The notes under the pieces are model-generated. The model had not been told where the DNA came from and made no database searches. It saw nothing but the letters and a program-made list of their open reading frames with translations. Of a stretch of 64,000 nucleotides of DNA, positions 8,538-16,302 are shown in pieces. The stretch is from JBCCCJ01 sp039029315 (GTDB lineage: Bacteria; Bacteroidota; Bacteroidia; J057). Position 1 is the stretch's first letter; the number at the start of each line of letters is the position of its first letter. The DNA lies in contig JBCCGK010000072.1 of assembly GCA_039029315.1 (NCBI GenBank), forward strand, positions 1 to 64,000, in the 5' to 3' direction. Made by a program: the position numbers and the translations under genes.

Positions 8538-11111
8538 ATGATGAAGGCGCGTTCTCTCAGACACTTAAGTCTGATGTGCCTGATGATCTGTTATTGTTTC
8601 CAGGGCTTTGCCCAATCGCCGGACTTCCTTGAGTCCTTCGAAGGATCGGGATCTGCCATTTCCGGCACATGGCGTCATTCTGGCAATGGGCGCGCACATC
8701 GATCTACGGATTTTGCTCATGAAGGCAGCAAAGCCATCAAGTTTGAGGTCCGGGCAAGCGAATCTGTGAACTATCGCGACGAGATCGTCTTCAATGGCGG
8801 ACCATTTCGCGAAATGACCTTTGGGTCCGAATGGTGGTATGGCTTTTCTGTATATGTCCCACATAACTGGAAGCCGGATGCGACAGGAGACATTTTTTTT
8901 CAGGTGCATCGGGTACAGGATGCCCACGACTCCAGGAGTGTTGGTGCCAATCCTCCCTTATCTATCCGCTTCAAGGAAGACAAAATCGAGTTCAACCATC
9001 GATGGCACAAGCAGGACCCCTGGTTGGTGCGAGAGCATTCCTACAATGAAACCGTCAATGTTCTCAAAGATGTGGTTCCCGGACGATGGTATGACTTTGT
9101 GTTTCATATGATCTGGTCCAAAACCGCAGGCAGTGGGATCACAGAAGTCTGGATGAATGGACAAAAAAAATATTCCCATATAGGTCCCAATACCTATGTA
9201 GATCAGGTCGGGCCCTATGTGAAGTTTGGGATTTACAAATCCTTATGGAAAAAATCTACCCATACCAGCGCCTCCGCGGCAAGAGGCATTACGGAACGGA
9301 TTTATTATCAAGACAACATCCGCCTATACAAAGGGGCGAATGGATATTCAGTCGTTGCCCCGAATTCTTCTTCCACTCCCATTCCGCCAGATCCGCCCAC
9401 TCCTCCAGCAAATCTGGAAGATGAACTCAGAATCAACGCTGGTGGCAACTCGATTCTGTCTGCTCAAGGAGAGATATTTGACACGGATGGCTTTTATGGG
9501 ATCAATACTTCCACCTCCTCTACCACAGACTCCATTGGAGGAACGACAGACCAGCAATTGTATCAAACACATCGATCCGCTCAACTCCTCCAATATGATC
9601 TTCCGATCAAAAACGGAATCTATGATTTGACGCTTCATTTTGCCAACCTCAATCCCAAAGTGATCGGTCAGGCGGTATTTGATATCGATATAGAACATGG
9701 AGCCGATGGCCTTACAGCTTATGATATAGGTGCTCAGGTTCCAGAATTGGTCGCAACCCAACTGCAATTCACAGGGATTCAGATTTCAGATGAGGCGTTG
9801 ACAGTATTGTTGACTGCGACAGCAGGAGTCGCCAAAATTTCTGGAATTGAGCTTGTGAAAACGGCATCTACGACCCCTCCGAGCAATGGAATCAGAATCA
9901 ATGCTGGTGGTGGAGATCATGCTGCTGCGAATGGGGAGTTGTTTGAGACAGACAAGCATTTCTCTTCAACTTCCTCTGCCATCTCCTCCAATCATTCCAT
10001 TTCGGGAACTTCAGATCCAACCTTGTACCAAACCCACCGATCTGGACAGGCATTTGGATATACCATTCCCATCGAGAATGGAAGCTATGAGGTTCGCCTG
10101 CATTTCGCCAATCTGAATCCCAAGTCGGTGGGCGATGCGGTATTCGATATTGATATTGAACAAGGAACAGCCATACAGCAGGCATATGATATTGCCGCCT
10201 ATGTGCCAGACCTGGTCGCTACACAGCTGACATTTCCTGGAATCACCGTTTCTGATGGGTATATGACCATAGATTTTCTTGCCTCGGCTGGATTTGCCAA
10301 GGTGTCAGCTATCGAAATTATTGCAGATTCTGCAGCTGTGATCCCGCCAGCATCCTCCATGTCCCTGACTTCAACAGAGGCCACCTTTAGCAGTAGCGGC
10401 AATGCTGACAAGAATTACGGAGACAAATCCTTTATCAAATTATGGGATGGAAATACTGTATATGAATCGTTTCTCAAGTTTGATCTGAGCACGATACAGG
10501 GGAGCATACAGTCAGCAACACTAAAGCTGTATGCCGTCACGCCTGCCAATAAGGATATCCGTGTGGGAGAAACAGGAGACAATTGGGACGAACAGAGCCT
10601 GACTCACAATAACAGACCAAGCCAAATCGGAGGAGATTTAGGAACCTTGGCGACGGGAAGTAGTTCTGGCTACTACGGGATAGAGGTAACGAGCCTGGTG
10701 CAAACAGAAGCATCAGGAGATGGCATCGTTTCATTCCTACTTAAGGGGCCATTGCCTTCAGGGATTTTGGAAATGGACTCAGATGAAGGAACCCATCCGC
10801 CCATATTGGAGATCAATGCTTCCAGCCCATCCAATGCAAGAAAAGAATCTCCTGGAATCCAGTCCGAACCTGGGAGTATGACAGTCTTTCCCAATCCCAA
10901 TCAAGGGCAATGTTATCTTAGGTGTGAGCAAGAGATGCATGCTGAGATATACGTGCTGGATATCACTGGCAGAGTTCTTCATACAGAATTGTGGGAGGGA
11001 AGTCCAGGAGAGCTAAAAAAGTTGAACCTGTCTCATGTGCCAAAGGGAATCTATTTGCTGAAGGTACCTACAGCGAAGCAACACATGATCCAGAAATTGA
11101 TCCTGGAATAA
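8538..11111 (+). CDS. Secreted polysaccharide lyase-like protein with malectin domains and T9SS sorting signal
   Basis: Start ATG 8538 (ATG ATG) chosen because it gives a compact signal peptide (MMKAR..., cleavage near FAQ-S at residue 26-27); an in-frame GTG at 8514 would add 8 residues. Domains: a heparin-lyase/alginate-lyase-like jelly roll of the Polysacc_lyase type at about 27-285 (EWWYGFSVYVP, NPPLSIR, GRWYDFVFHMIWS), two malectin-like carbohydrate-binding domains (about 300-440 and 445-590, each starting with a RINAGG motif), one DNRLRE/CBM96-like domain (about 600-750) and a type A T9SS C-terminal sorting domain (FPNPNQG... to the C-terminus). Family knowledge predicts beta-elimination of uronic acid polymers outside the cell; the exact substrate cannot be told. 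The DNRLRE module is the same type as in the RHS protein upstream. Monocistronic, closed by a terminator at 11158-11188. Confidence 0.85.
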   Translation: MMKARSLRHLSLMCLMICYCFQGFAQSPDFLESFEGSGSAISGTWRHSGNGRAHRSTDFAHEGSKAIKFEVRASESVNYRDEIVFNGGPFREMTFGSEWWYGFSVYVPHNWKPDATGDIFFQVHRVQDAHDSRSVGANPPLSIRFKEDKIEFNHRWHKQDPWLVREHSYNETVNVLKDVVPGRWYDFVFHMIWSKTAGSGITEVWMNGQKKYSHIGPNTYVDQVGPYVKFGIYKSLWKKSTHTSASAARGITERIYYQDNIRLYKGANGYSVVAPNSSSTPIPPDPPTPPANLEDELRINAGGNSILSAQGEIFDTDGFYGINTSTSSTTDSIGGTTDQQLYQTHRSAQLLQYDLPIKNGIYDLTLHFANLNPKVIGQAVFDIDIEHGADGLTAYDIGAQVPELVATQLQFTGIQISDEALTVLLTATAGVAKISGIELVKTASTTPPSNGIRINAGGGDHAAANGELFETDKHFSSTSSAISSNHSISGTSDPTLYQTHRSGQAFGYTIPIENGSYEVRLHFANLNPKSVGDAVFDIDIEQGTAIQQAYDIAAYVPDLVATQLTFPGITVSDGYMTIDFLASAGFAKVSAIEIIADSAAVIPPASSMSLTSTEATFSSSGNADKNYGDKSFIKLWDGNTVYESFLKFDLSTIQGSIQSATLKLYAVTPANKDIRVGETGDNWDEQSLTHNNRPSQIGGDLGTLATGSSSGYYGIEVTSLVQTEASGDGIVSFLLKGPLPSGILEMDSDEGTHPPILEINASSPSNARKESPGIQSEPGSMTVFPNPNQGQCYLRCEQEMHAEIYVLDITGRVLHTELWEGSPGELKKLNLSHVPKGIYLLKVPTAKQHMIQKLILE

Positions 11112-11157
11112 ATCAGAGATAGACAAGGATAAGGCAGACAATCAGCTAAGAGGAGGG

Positions 11158-11188
11158 AAGGATGTCCTGAGTAGAGCAGGACATCCTT
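11158..11188. terminator. Bidirectional terminator between convergent genes
   Basis: Perfect 12-bp stem (11158-11169 with 11177-11188) with a 7-nt loop in the 88-bp gap between two convergent stop codons. It can serve both genes. Confidence 0.75.
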
Positions 11189-11199
11189 CATTATTCTGA

Positions 11200-12312
11200 T
11201 TATTCCTTCATGAATTTGCCTTGGAATGTCTCTGAATCAGTTCTGATTTGAAAGAGGTACATGCCATTGGCGAGTGTGGAAAGTGGAAGTTCCAGATTTG
11301 TGGCTCCGGTTTTATCTCCCCATTTTTTGACAATGACAGTTCGACCTGCGATGTCGGACACCATAATTTCAACCGATGTCATGTGGGACAATTCCAGAGA
11401 GAACTTGATATGGTCCTGACTTGGATTTGGAAATACATTAATTGTGGAGAGATCCAGTAAATTATTAGAATCAATCACAAGATTATCTGTCAGTGGAGAA
11501 GGTGGGGGAGTGGGAAGATATCTCGCAATAACAGATAGACTATCACTGGTTCCCAGACTCAGCGTCATTGGCCAGACAATGATATCATGTGTGATGCCGC
11601 CGCCGCCACTGAACCTTGCGGAATTAAAGGTGTAATTGGGAATATCAATTCCAAATGACATGCCAGGAGGGATGGCTTGTGGGAGCATGACATTTTGAAT
11701 CAAAACCGTTCCGCTATCTCCATTAATAGACATATATAGCGTAACAGGATCAAACAAATAACTGGATAGATCCAGATTCTCTACCTCAAATGTCAAATGA
11801 TAGGCTTGGCCCTCCTTGATGGTATTTGGGAAGCCCGAGGGAGCGCTCACACGAAGGTGATCACTGGATTGTGTGTGAAGAAAGATCACAGACTTATCGG
11901 CAGAATCTGTCTGAGGCAAGCCCAGGAAGGAAGGCCAGACAATGATGTCATGAGTAATGCCACCACCACCAGACGTCAGAAAACGTGCAGGATCAAAAGG
12001 ATATTCATCTATGTTCACCAGCAAACTGTCGCCAGGAAGAATTGGCATTGGAGGAATCACTGCATCTTTCAAAACAGTCCCCTCATCACCATTGACAGAT
12101 ATGAATATGTTGATCGGATCAACCCAGGAATGAAAAGGGTCCTTATTGACCACATATACATCAAATGAGTAGCTCGTCGTATCGTCGAGAACTGCAGGAA
12201 GATCATCCAAAGTGTGGATGGCTAGATGTGAGGAGCCATAAACCTTGAGATGGAGACCTCCAAATAGGAGCAGTAAGAACAATACACTTCGAAAAAGAAG
12301 GTGATGGCTCAT
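11200..12312 (-). CDS. T9SS-exported protein with two copies of an unknown module
   Basis: Start at 12312 (MSHHLLFRSVLFLLLL) gives a clear signal peptide; a longer frame to 12417 lacks a credible N-terminus. About 370 residues. After the signal peptide come two copies of a ~120-residue beta-rich module, each with SVNGDxGTVL / SINGDSGTVL and the nearly identical phrase GGGGITHDIIVWP; these look like CARDB/DUF11-type Ig-like domains but I do not recognise them firmly. A type A T9SS sorting domain (INVFPNPSQDH... GMYLFQIRTDS) ends the protein. So it is secreted or anchored on the cell surface; function unknown. It is divergent from kbl with a 116-bp gap. Confidence 0.75.
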   Translation of the reverse strand: MSHHLLFRSVLFLLLLFGGLHLKVYGSSHLAIHTLDDLPAVLDDTTSYSFDVYVVNKDPFHSWVDPINIFISVNGDEGTVLKDAVIPPMPILPGDSLLVNIDEYPFDPARFLTSGGGGITHDIIVWPSFLGLPQTDSADKSVIFLHTQSSDHLRVSAPSGFPNTIKEGQAYHLTFEVENLDLSSYLFDPVTLYMSINGDSGTVLIQNVMLPQAIPPGMSFGIDIPNYTFNSARFSGGGGITHDIIVWPMTLSLGTSDSLSVIARYLPTPPPSPLTDNLVIDSNNLLDLSTINVFPNPSQDHIKFSLELSHMTSVEIMVSDIAGRTVIVKKWGDKTGATNLELPLSTLANGMYLFQIRTDSETFQGKFMKE

Positions 12313-12428
12313 AAGAAGATCTGGATTTAATCTGTGTTGAAAATTACAAAGATTCCCTCGACTTTGCAATTTTCCTGATTTCCTGCCAATTTCGGATCTT
12401 CTCTCCCCAACCCCCAAGAAATAATTCT

Positions 12429-13616
12429 ATGCACGCATCATTTTTGAGTCATCTTCAACAGGAACTCGCCGCCATCAAATCCGCTGGACTATATAAGCAG
12501 GAACGCATCATTGCAAGCCCTCAAGGTGCTGAAATTCAGGTGTCTGATGGTAGTTCAGTGCTGAATTTTTGTGCCAATAACTATCTGGGTTTGTCTTCCC
12601 ATCCAGACGTGATCGCAGCAGCCAAGGCCTCTGTGGACCATCGAGGGTATGGTTTGTCTTCCGTCCGATTTATCTGCGGAACACAAGACATCCACAAAGA
12701 ACTTGAAGCGAAGATCTCTTCCTTTCTCCAGACAGACGATACAATCCTCTATGCCGCTGCATTCGATGCAAATGGAGGCGTATTTGAGCCTATACTCGGA
12801 GCGGAAGATGCCATCATTTCTGATAGCCTGAACCACGCAAGCATCATTGATGGGGTGCGATTGTGCAAGGCAAAACGATTTCGCTATGCGCACAATGATA
12901 TGACCGACCTTGAATCTTGCCTCCAGCAAAGTAAGGATTGCCGGACCAGAGTGATCGTGACGGATGGGGTATTCTCCATGGATGGAACAATCGCCCAATT
13001 GGACAAGATTTGCGATTTGGCTGATACATATGAAGCCCTGGTCATGGTAGATGAGTGTCATGCGACAGGCTTTGTTGGAGCCTCAGGCAGAGGGACGATT
13101 GAGTATTGTGGGGTCATGGGACGTGTCGATATCATTACAGGAACTTTGGGCAAGGCCCTGGGAGGAGCTTCTGGTGGATTTACCTCTGGAAGACAGGAGA
13201 TCATCGATATGCTTCGACAGCGCTCCAGACCTTATTTATTTTCCAATACCCTGGCTCCGTCCATTGCAGGGGCATCTATTGCTGTTCTTGATTTGTTGTC
13301 ACAGACGACAGACTTAAGAGATCAACTGGAAGAAAATACCCTGTACTTTCGCAAGCAAATGGCTTCGGCTGGCTTTGAATTGAAAGATGGAATCCATCCG
13401 ATCGTGCCGATTATGTTGTACGATGCTGTCCTGGCACAGCAGTTTGCAGATAAACTCTTGCAAAAAGGGATCTATGTGATTGGTTTTTTCTACCCGGTTG
13501 TGCCCAAGGGCCAAGCCAGAATTCGGGTACAAATCTCTGCTGCACATACCAAAGCCCATTTGGATCATGCCATTTCTGCCTTCGTGGAAATTGGTCAGGA
13601 ACTAAAGATCTTGTAA
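12429..13616 (+). CDS. kbl: Glycine C-acetyltransferase (2-amino-3-ketobutyrate CoA ligase)
   Basis: A 395-aa pyridoxal-phosphate enzyme of the alpha-oxoamine synthase family, the usual length for Kbl. It cleaves 2-amino-3-ketobutyrate with CoA to glycine and acetyl-CoA, the second step of threonine degradation. Visible family residues: NNYLGLSSHP, SVRFICGTQ, the NHASIIDG histidine (136), DECHATG (Asp208, His211) and the PLP-binding lysine in TLGKALGGASGG (Lys242). BioF and HemA relatives share the fold, but the FICGTQ and NYLGLSSHP stretches and the length favour Kbl. No threonine dehydrogenase gene lies next to it. Possible start context is poor in purines, as usual for the phylum. Confidence 0.9.
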   Translation: MHASFLSHLQQELAAIKSAGLYKQERIIASPQGAEIQVSDGSSVLNFCANNYLGLSSHPDVIAAAKASVDHRGYGLSSVRFICGTQDIHKELEAKISSFLQTDDTILYAAAFDANGGVFEPILGAEDAIISDSLNHASIIDGVRLCKAKRFRYAHNDMTDLESCLQQSKDCRTRVIVTDGVFSMDGTIAQLDKICDLADTYEALVMVDECHATGFVGASGRGTIEYCGVMGRVDIITGTLGKALGGASGGFTSGRQEIIDMLRQRSRPYLFSNTLAPSIAGASIAVLDLLSQTTDLRDQLEENTLYFRKQMASAGFELKDGIHPIVPIMLYDAVLAQQFADKLLQKGIYVIGFFYPVVPKGQARIRVQISAAHTKAHLDHAISAFVEIGQELKIL

Positions 13617-13705
13617 GAATCCGCCCCAAAACTCTACCTATACAGAAACGAGCAGGCAGGTTGGTGCGTGGGTGGAGGGAAGATGTGGATTGAGTTCATA
13701 ATCAG

Positions 13706-13735
13706 TTTGTTATTTGTATTTCGATTTTACTTTTC
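13706..13735 (+). promoter_or_regulatory. Candidate Bacteroidota-type promoter of the dehalogenase gene
   Basis: TTTG at 13706-13709, 18 bp, then TACTTTTC at 13728-13735, matching the phylum's -33 TTTG / -7 TAnnTTTG pattern in seven of eight -7 positions. It ends 20 bp before the ATG of the dehalogenase gene. Confidence 0.45.
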
Positions 13736-13755
13736 ATTCTTAATCATTCCCATTC

Positions 13756-14646
13756 ATGGAAGTCATCAGAACACCGGAAGAAAGATTTGCCAATTTGTCT
13801 GACTATCCTTTCCAGCCAAACTATTTGGAGATCGATGGTCTTCGCATGCACTATGTCGATGAAGGACAAGGGCAAGATGAAATTGTCCTGATGTTGCATG
13901 GAGAGCCTTCCTGGTCCTATCTATATCGAAAGATGATTCCGATCATCGTGCAGGCAGGATATCGGGCAGTCGTACCAGATCTGATTGGATTTGGAAAATC
14001 CGACAAACCAACTGCCCAAAGCGACTATAGTTATCAGCAGCATGTGGATTGGATGAAAGCATTCGTGCATGCGCTTGATTTGAAAAATATCACCTTGGTC
14101 ATCCAGGATTGGGGTGGATTGATTGGCCTTCGTTTGCTGACAGAAGAACCAGAGCGATTTAAGCGAATCACAGCTTCTAATACCGGTTTGCCTACAGGAG
14201 ACTTCCCCGCGAATGAGGCCTTTTTGAAATGGCAAACATTTTCTCGAACCAGTCCCAAATTTGATATAGGGAGAGTGATTCAGGGAGGAACACTGACACA
14301 ATTGGGAGAAGAGGTAATCGCCGCCTATAATGCTCCGTTTCCAGATGATCGATACAAGGCAGGTGCCAGGATTTTTCCCTCATTGGTTCCTACGAAGCCT
14401 GATGATCCTGCTGCTCCAGCCAATCGTCAGGCCTGGTCAGTATTGGGCCAACTAGACAAACCCTTCCTGACAGCCTTTTCCGATAGTGATCCCATCACCA
14501 AAGGCGGAGAGAGAATTTTGCAAAAACTAATCAAGGGAACTCAAGATCAAGACCATATCACCATAGAAGGTGCTGGGCATTTCGTTCAGGAAGATAAAGG
14601 AGAAGTATGGGCTCAAAAGATTGTAACTTGGATGCAAACTCCTTAA
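13756..14646 (+). CDS. Haloalkane dehalogenase (alpha/beta hydrolase, DhlA/DhmA-like)
   Basis: 296 aa, the normal length for haloalkane dehalogenases. Family reaction: hydrolytic removal of halide from short haloalkanes, giving the alcohol. Seen: oxyanion motif HGEPSWSYLYRK (48-59), nucleophile elbow VIQDWGG with Asp118 followed by the halide-binding Trp119, FSDSDPIT with a candidate catalytic acid (Asp245, alternatively Asp243), and GAGHFVQED with catalytic His275. The Asp nucleophile inside QDWGG distinguishes it from Ser esterases and points to subfamily I, although epoxide hydrolases also use Asp and share much of this pattern; the WGG/Trp119 context favours the dehalogenase. Cytoplasmic, no signal peptide. 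The channel gene follows 15 bp later, so both are probably cotranscribed. Confidence 0.85.
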   Translation: MEVIRTPEERFANLSDYPFQPNYLEIDGLRMHYVDEGQGQDEIVLMLHGEPSWSYLYRKMIPIIVQAGYRAVVPDLIGFGKSDKPTAQSDYSYQQHVDWMKAFVHALDLKNITLVIQDWGGLIGLRLLTEEPERFKRITASNTGLPTGDFPANEAFLKWQTFSRTSPKFDIGRVIQGGTLTQLGEEVIAAYNAPFPDDRYKAGARIFPSLVPTKPDDPAAPANRQAWSVLGQLDKPFLTAFSDSDPITKGGERILQKLIKGTQDQDHITIEGAGHFVQEDKGEVWAQKIVTWMQTP

Positions 14647-14661
14647 GACTCGTGCCGCCTC

Positions 14662-15543
14662 ATGAAAAAACAATCGTGGACCAAATTTTTTACGGATGAT
14701 CGACCAGTGGCAGTCGTGATTTCCCTAAATGCTATTGTTTTATTTTTGTTGTCATTTGAAGAATTCGAAAAAAGCCACTTGTTGGAGATTCTCGATTCTC
14801 TGTTTTTGTTCTATTTCATGCTGGAAGCCCTGCTCAAAATTCGACAAATGGGCTGGGATTCCTATATCAGCAATGGGTGGAACCGCTTTGATTTTATCAT
14901 CGTTGTATTGAGCATCCCTTCTCTGATCCTGTTATTTGAAGTGTTTGATATGCTCAAAACCGATAAGACAGATTTTACCTTTCTGTTTATATTTCGAATT
15001 GTCAGGATCATTCGCTTCTTCAAGTTCATCAAATTTATCCCCAATATTCAAGAGTTATTGGCTGGGATTACCAGAGCTTTCAAAGCTTCAGTCTTTGTCT
15101 TACTCACCTTTTTCGTATTTAGTTTTATTGTGTCCCTGATCAGCTGTCGGATGTATCAGAAGATCCATCCAGACATGTTCAGCGATCCATTGATTGCCTT
15201 CTATCATACATTCAGAGTGTTTACGATTGAAGGATGGTATGAAGTCCCCGAAGAAATTATCAAGGCAGGAGAAGAGAATGATACTTTGGGAAAGATGGGG
15301 ATATTCTTTACCCGCCTGTATTTCATCATCATCCTGATCTCCGGAGGCTTGATCGGCTTGTCGATCGTCAATGCGATCTTTGTGGAAGAGATGGTCCGGG
15401 ATAATAATGATGATATCATTCTCAAAATGAAAAAGATGGAAGAGAAAATGGATCTACTGATAGAGGTCCAGCGAAAGATGTCCCTGCCCCCTCCAACAGA
15501 CAAGTCGTCAAGTTCCCACCCGAATCCTGATTTGGAAGAATAA
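14662..15543 (+). CDS. Single-domain voltage-gated cation channel (NaChBac-like ion transporter)
   Basis: 293 aa, six transmembrane segments plus pore, as in bacterial one-domain sodium channels that assemble as tetramers. S4 carries the voltage-sensor pattern of a positive residue every third position (Arg112, Arg115, Arg118, Lys121, Lys124). S3 holds the NRFDFII motif. The pore loop reads FTIEGWYEV (about 187-195), a variant of the TLESW filter of NaChBac: the filter Glu and Trp are kept, Ser is replaced by Gly. S6 (about 215-242) is followed by a charged coiled-coil (about 245-275) that would tetramerise the tail. Ion selectivity cannot be fixed: Na+ is most likely, Ca2+ possible. It starts 15 bp after the dehalogenase gene. 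Confidence 0.85.
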   Translation: MKKQSWTKFFTDDRPVAVVISLNAIVLFLLSFEEFEKSHLLEILDSLFLFYFMLEALLKIRQMGWDSYISNGWNRFDFIIVVLSIPSLILLFEVFDMLKTDKTDFTFLFIFRIVRIIRFFKFIKFIPNIQELLAGITRAFKASVFVLLTFFVFSFIVSLISCRMYQKIHPDMFSDPLIAFYHTFRVFTIEGWYEVPEEIIKAGEENDTLGKMGIFFTRLYFIIILISGGLIGLSIVNAIFVEEMVRDNNDDIILKMKKMEEKMDLLIEVQRKMSLPPPTDKSSSSHPNPDLEE

Positions 15544-15798
15544 TTCTCTCTTTCTAGGAGAACCCTGGCCCTATCTTTGCGTAATAGTATGCATTCAGGG
15601 GAGATTGAGTGCTTGGAAGTGGAAGAGAAGAGATATTTTTTTGAAATTTTTTCAAAAAAAGGGGATTAAATTTAAATATTGATAAAATTACATTTTATTT
15701 TTTGTGTATATTGTAATTTCGATTTTGGTTTTGTATTTTTAGATATCTGACAGAAAATAAATAATGAAATATCAACTTGAGCGTTCCATATATACACT

Positions 15799-15852
15799 TA
15801 TAGAGAAATGAAGCGAGGTCATTGTCTGGAGGTTCGATCCCTCCCTCTATAA
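15799..15852 (+). ncRNA. Mini tRNA-like structure lacking one arm
   Basis: Acceptor-like stem 15799-15805 with 15845-15851 (7 bp, extendable to 8 with 15798/15852), a perfect T-arm (5-bp stem 15828-15832/15840-15844 and loop TTCGATC fitting the TTCRANY rule) and only one further hairpin (15807-15811/15819-15823, 7-nt loop). A full tRNA needs two hairpins there, so either the D-arm or the anticodon arm is missing; the remaining loop, AGCGAGG, has no U at the position before an anticodon. It is best read as a decayed or deleted tRNA gene, less likely a functional mini tRNA-like RNA. Confidence 0.5.
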
Positions 15853-15884
15853 CTTGCGAGTAGTAGTAGTAGTCCTTTTTAGGG

Positions 15885-15912
15885 TCCCCGGTTGCAAAGC
15901 CGGGGATTTTTT
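15885..15912 (+). terminator. Terminator behind the first tRNA-like element
   Basis: TCCCCGG (15885-15891) pairs with 15900-15906 across an 8-nt loop and is followed by six T. Stable GC stem plus U-tract indicates intrinsic termination of a short transcript. Confidence 0.75.
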
Positions 15913-16078
15913 ATTTTAGGATAATTAGGCGAAAACTGCCGAATAAATGAAAAAGTGATAATTTTTTAATTTATTCATTAATATTTTTGCAAAATAAGAT
16001 TGCTGTTCTTATGTTTGTCATGTCTTCACATGAGGACTGTTCTTTTTCAAATCACTTAAGAGCTTTGTCTCAACCCAC

Positions 16079-16200
16079 TGCAGGATGACGAAATTGGCAG
16101 CCGTACCCTCTTGTCTCGGGGGCGAGGGTTTGGGATAAAGCCCCTCCACATTGTGGAGGGGCCTAACCACCTTTTGAAGGTTCGAATCCTTCTCCTGCAG
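16079..16200 (+). ncRNA. Class II-like tRNA-like structure with an oversized variable region
   Basis: Acceptor stem 16079-16085/16193-16199 (7 bp; an eighth pair 16078/16200 is possible), T8, D-arm with A14, G18G19 and A21 (16088-16104, closely resembling leucine tRNAs), a 5-bp stem 16106-16110/16118-16122 enclosing a 7-nt loop TTGTCTC, and a perfect T-arm 16176-16192 with loop TTCGAAT. Read as an anticodon loop it gives GUC (Asp) with an unusual pyrimidine at position 37. The variable region is about 53 nt, far beyond the class II norm, and contains a 9-bp GC hairpin (16141-16149/16153-16161). An alternative pairing 16106-16110/16124-16128 suggests that a REP-like palindrome replaced the anticodon arm. 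Probably a tRNA-Leu-type pseudogene. Confidence 0.5.
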
Positions 16201-16230
16201 CTCGCGAGTAATAGTAGTCCTTAATAAGAG

Positions 16231-16261
16231 AAACCCCATGGATAATTCATCCATGGGGTTT
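16231..16261 (+). terminator. Terminator behind the second tRNA-like element
   Basis: Perfect 13-bp stem (16231-16243 with 16249-16261) with a 5-nt loop. It also lies downstream of the convergent kinase gene ending at 16303 and could serve both strands. Confidence 0.7.
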
Positions 16262-16283
16262 GTGATGTTTCTTTCCCAGAAAG

Positions 16284-16295
16284 CTGACAATCAGT
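16284..16295. repeat. CTGACAATCAGT motif, copy 1
   Basis: A 12-base interrupted palindrome (CTGA-N4-TCAG) found exactly three times in this window, always between genes (also at 53929-53940 and 63388-63399). Confidence 0.5.
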
Positions 16296-16302
16296 GACAG
16301 GC

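Larger units (their letters stand above)
15544..16302. other. Gene-free region with two tRNA-like structures
   Basis: No protein gene is supported in these 759 bp. The first 230 bp are very AT-rich. Then come two tRNA-like elements (15799-15852 and 16079-16200), each followed by the same short flank and by its own strong terminator hairpin, and a CTGACAATCAGT motif at the end. Confidence 0.7.

Noticed and set aside
16018..16290. Minus-strand frame through the second tRNA-like element
   Set aside because: Its codons coincide with structured tRNA-like and hairpin sequence; no domain.
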